Shown here piece after piece: positions 20,304 through 20,790 of a DNA stretch of 20,790 nt (position 1 is the stretch's first letter; each line of letters begins with the position of its first letter). Both the position numbers and the translations under genes were made by a program. The DNA is from a virus. The stretch is from positions 1 to 20,790 of IMG/VR virus record IMGVR_UViG_3300026473_000052; one strand, 5' to 3'. The notes below the pieces were generated by a model that saw only the letters and a list, made by a program, of their open reading frames with translations, was not told where the DNA came from and did not search any database.

Positions 20304-20790
20304 GAGCTTTTGAGTTTTTAACAGAAGATCTAGCTCCCTCTGCTCCTAAGAAAGTCGGCCGAGAGTTCAACCATCTAGAAGATCTAGTATTCACAGAACC
20401 TCGTGGTGCTTTACGTGCTGTCAGCGTATTAAAGAATATTTCAGCTGATGCCAAAAACATCAGCATCAAGTGGGATGGAAATCCTACAGTATATTGGGGT
20501 AGAGACGAAGACGGTACCTTCCGTATGGTTGGCAAGAACAACTGGGGTCGTGAAGAAGGGCGCAGTTCTAGTCCAGAAGAACTTAAACAGTTTATCATGA
20601 GTCGCGGCAAAGGCGAGGACTGGCGTGAAAAGTTTGCTGGTGATATGGCCAGCCTATGGCCTATATTCGAACGTGCTACGCCTAAAGACTTCCGTGGTTA
20701 TATCTACGGAGATATCTTATTCCATCCAGGCAAACCCTACGAAGGTCGTGATGGTAAACTAATCTTTACTCCTAACCAAACTACCTATGA
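20300..20790 (+). CDS. Ligase-fold nucleotidyltransferase-like protein, 3' end cut off
   Basis: Open to the end of the window (163 residues seen, C-terminus missing). Starts MRAFEFLTEDLAP, a targeting-leader-like sequence with L-T-E at 7-9 but Asp after it. Then ISIKWDGNPTVYWG (54-67) matches motif I of covalent nucleotidyltransferases (K57-x-D-G), and YIYGDILF (134-141) is where motif III lies in RNA/DNA ligases and capping enzymes. The gap between them is long and contains a KNNWGREEG turn. This suggests an RNA- or DNA-ligase-like enzyme, but motifs IV and V are beyond the window, so the class is open. ATG 20300 overlaps the upstream stop as ATGA. Confidence 0.65.
   Translation, partial: MRAFEFLTEDLAPSAPKKVGREFNHLEDLVFTEPRGALRAVSVLKNISADAKNISIKWDGNPTVYWGRDEDGTFRMVGKNNWGREEGRSSSPEELKQFIMSRGKGEDWREKFAGDMASLWPIFERATPKDFRGYIYGDILFHPGKPYEGRDGKLIFTPNQTTY

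Overview
The window looks like part of the genome of a large tailed phage with T4-like (myovirus) traits that infects an aquatic, probably alphaproteobacterial, host. Evidence for a phage: genes are packed with ATGA or TAATG stop/start overlaps; there are a tail-assembly chaperone, a collagen-like structural protein, a PA14/GLEYA-type adhesin and a large virion-type protein; there is an ATP-dependent DNA ligase and an HNH nuclease; many small unknown genes are present; and T4-type TAAATA late-promoter-like motifs sit in front of several transcription units. The alphaproteobacterial host is an inference, from a 5-aminolevulinate synthase of the alphaproteobacterial/mitochondrial type and a phasin-like gene. 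No rRNA, tRNA, CRISPR, integrase or insertion sequence was seen.

Layout. 1-624: noncoding DNA rich in small inverted repeats, plus one leftward small gene. 625-3038 (+): three small unknown proteins, a collagen-like structural protein, a tail-assembly chaperone, a small basic protein with a capsid-targeting-like N-terminus, and a YqgE/AlgH homologue. 3035-5803 (-): HNH nuclease, an unknown protein, DNA ligase, a 79-aa unknown and a two-helix membrane protein, largely coupled by overlaps. 5949-6931 (+): ClpP protease and a cupin, driven by a near-perfect sigma70 promoter. 6873-8078 (-): 5-aminolevulinate synthase. 8109-15375 (+): two conserved small proteins, the adhesin-like and 445-aa structural proteins, a Cys-rich protein, an unknown, a secreted DNA/RNA non-specific endonuclease, and three coupled proteins whose N-termini mostly resemble T4 capsid-targeting leaders. 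15379-15463: a GC-rich structured RNA candidate. 15524-18023 (+): a coupled metabolic operon of isocitrate lyase, alpha/beta hydrolase and fatty-acid desaturase, closed by a strong bidirectional terminator. 18091-19094 (-): a phasin-like protein, a partner protein and three tiny genes, two of which overlap out of frame. 19256-20790 (+): a coiled small protein, a polymerase-beta-type nucleotidyltransferase-like protein and a partial ligase-fold nucleotidyltransferase-like protein.

How it may work together (inference). The host-like enzymes share a carbon theme. Isocitrate lyase makes succinate and glyoxylate; succinyl-CoA and glycine, one step away, are the substrates of 5-aminolevulinate synthase. 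Desaturase, hydrolase and phasin-like protein point to membrane lipid or storage-polymer remodelling. A separate theme is a set of proteins starting with a short amphipathic leader plus a T4 gp21-like cleavage site, as expected of proteins packed into the prohead; one carries a ligase-like catalytic motif and sits next to a nucleotidyltransferase-like gene. That pair is the best candidate here for an undescribed system.
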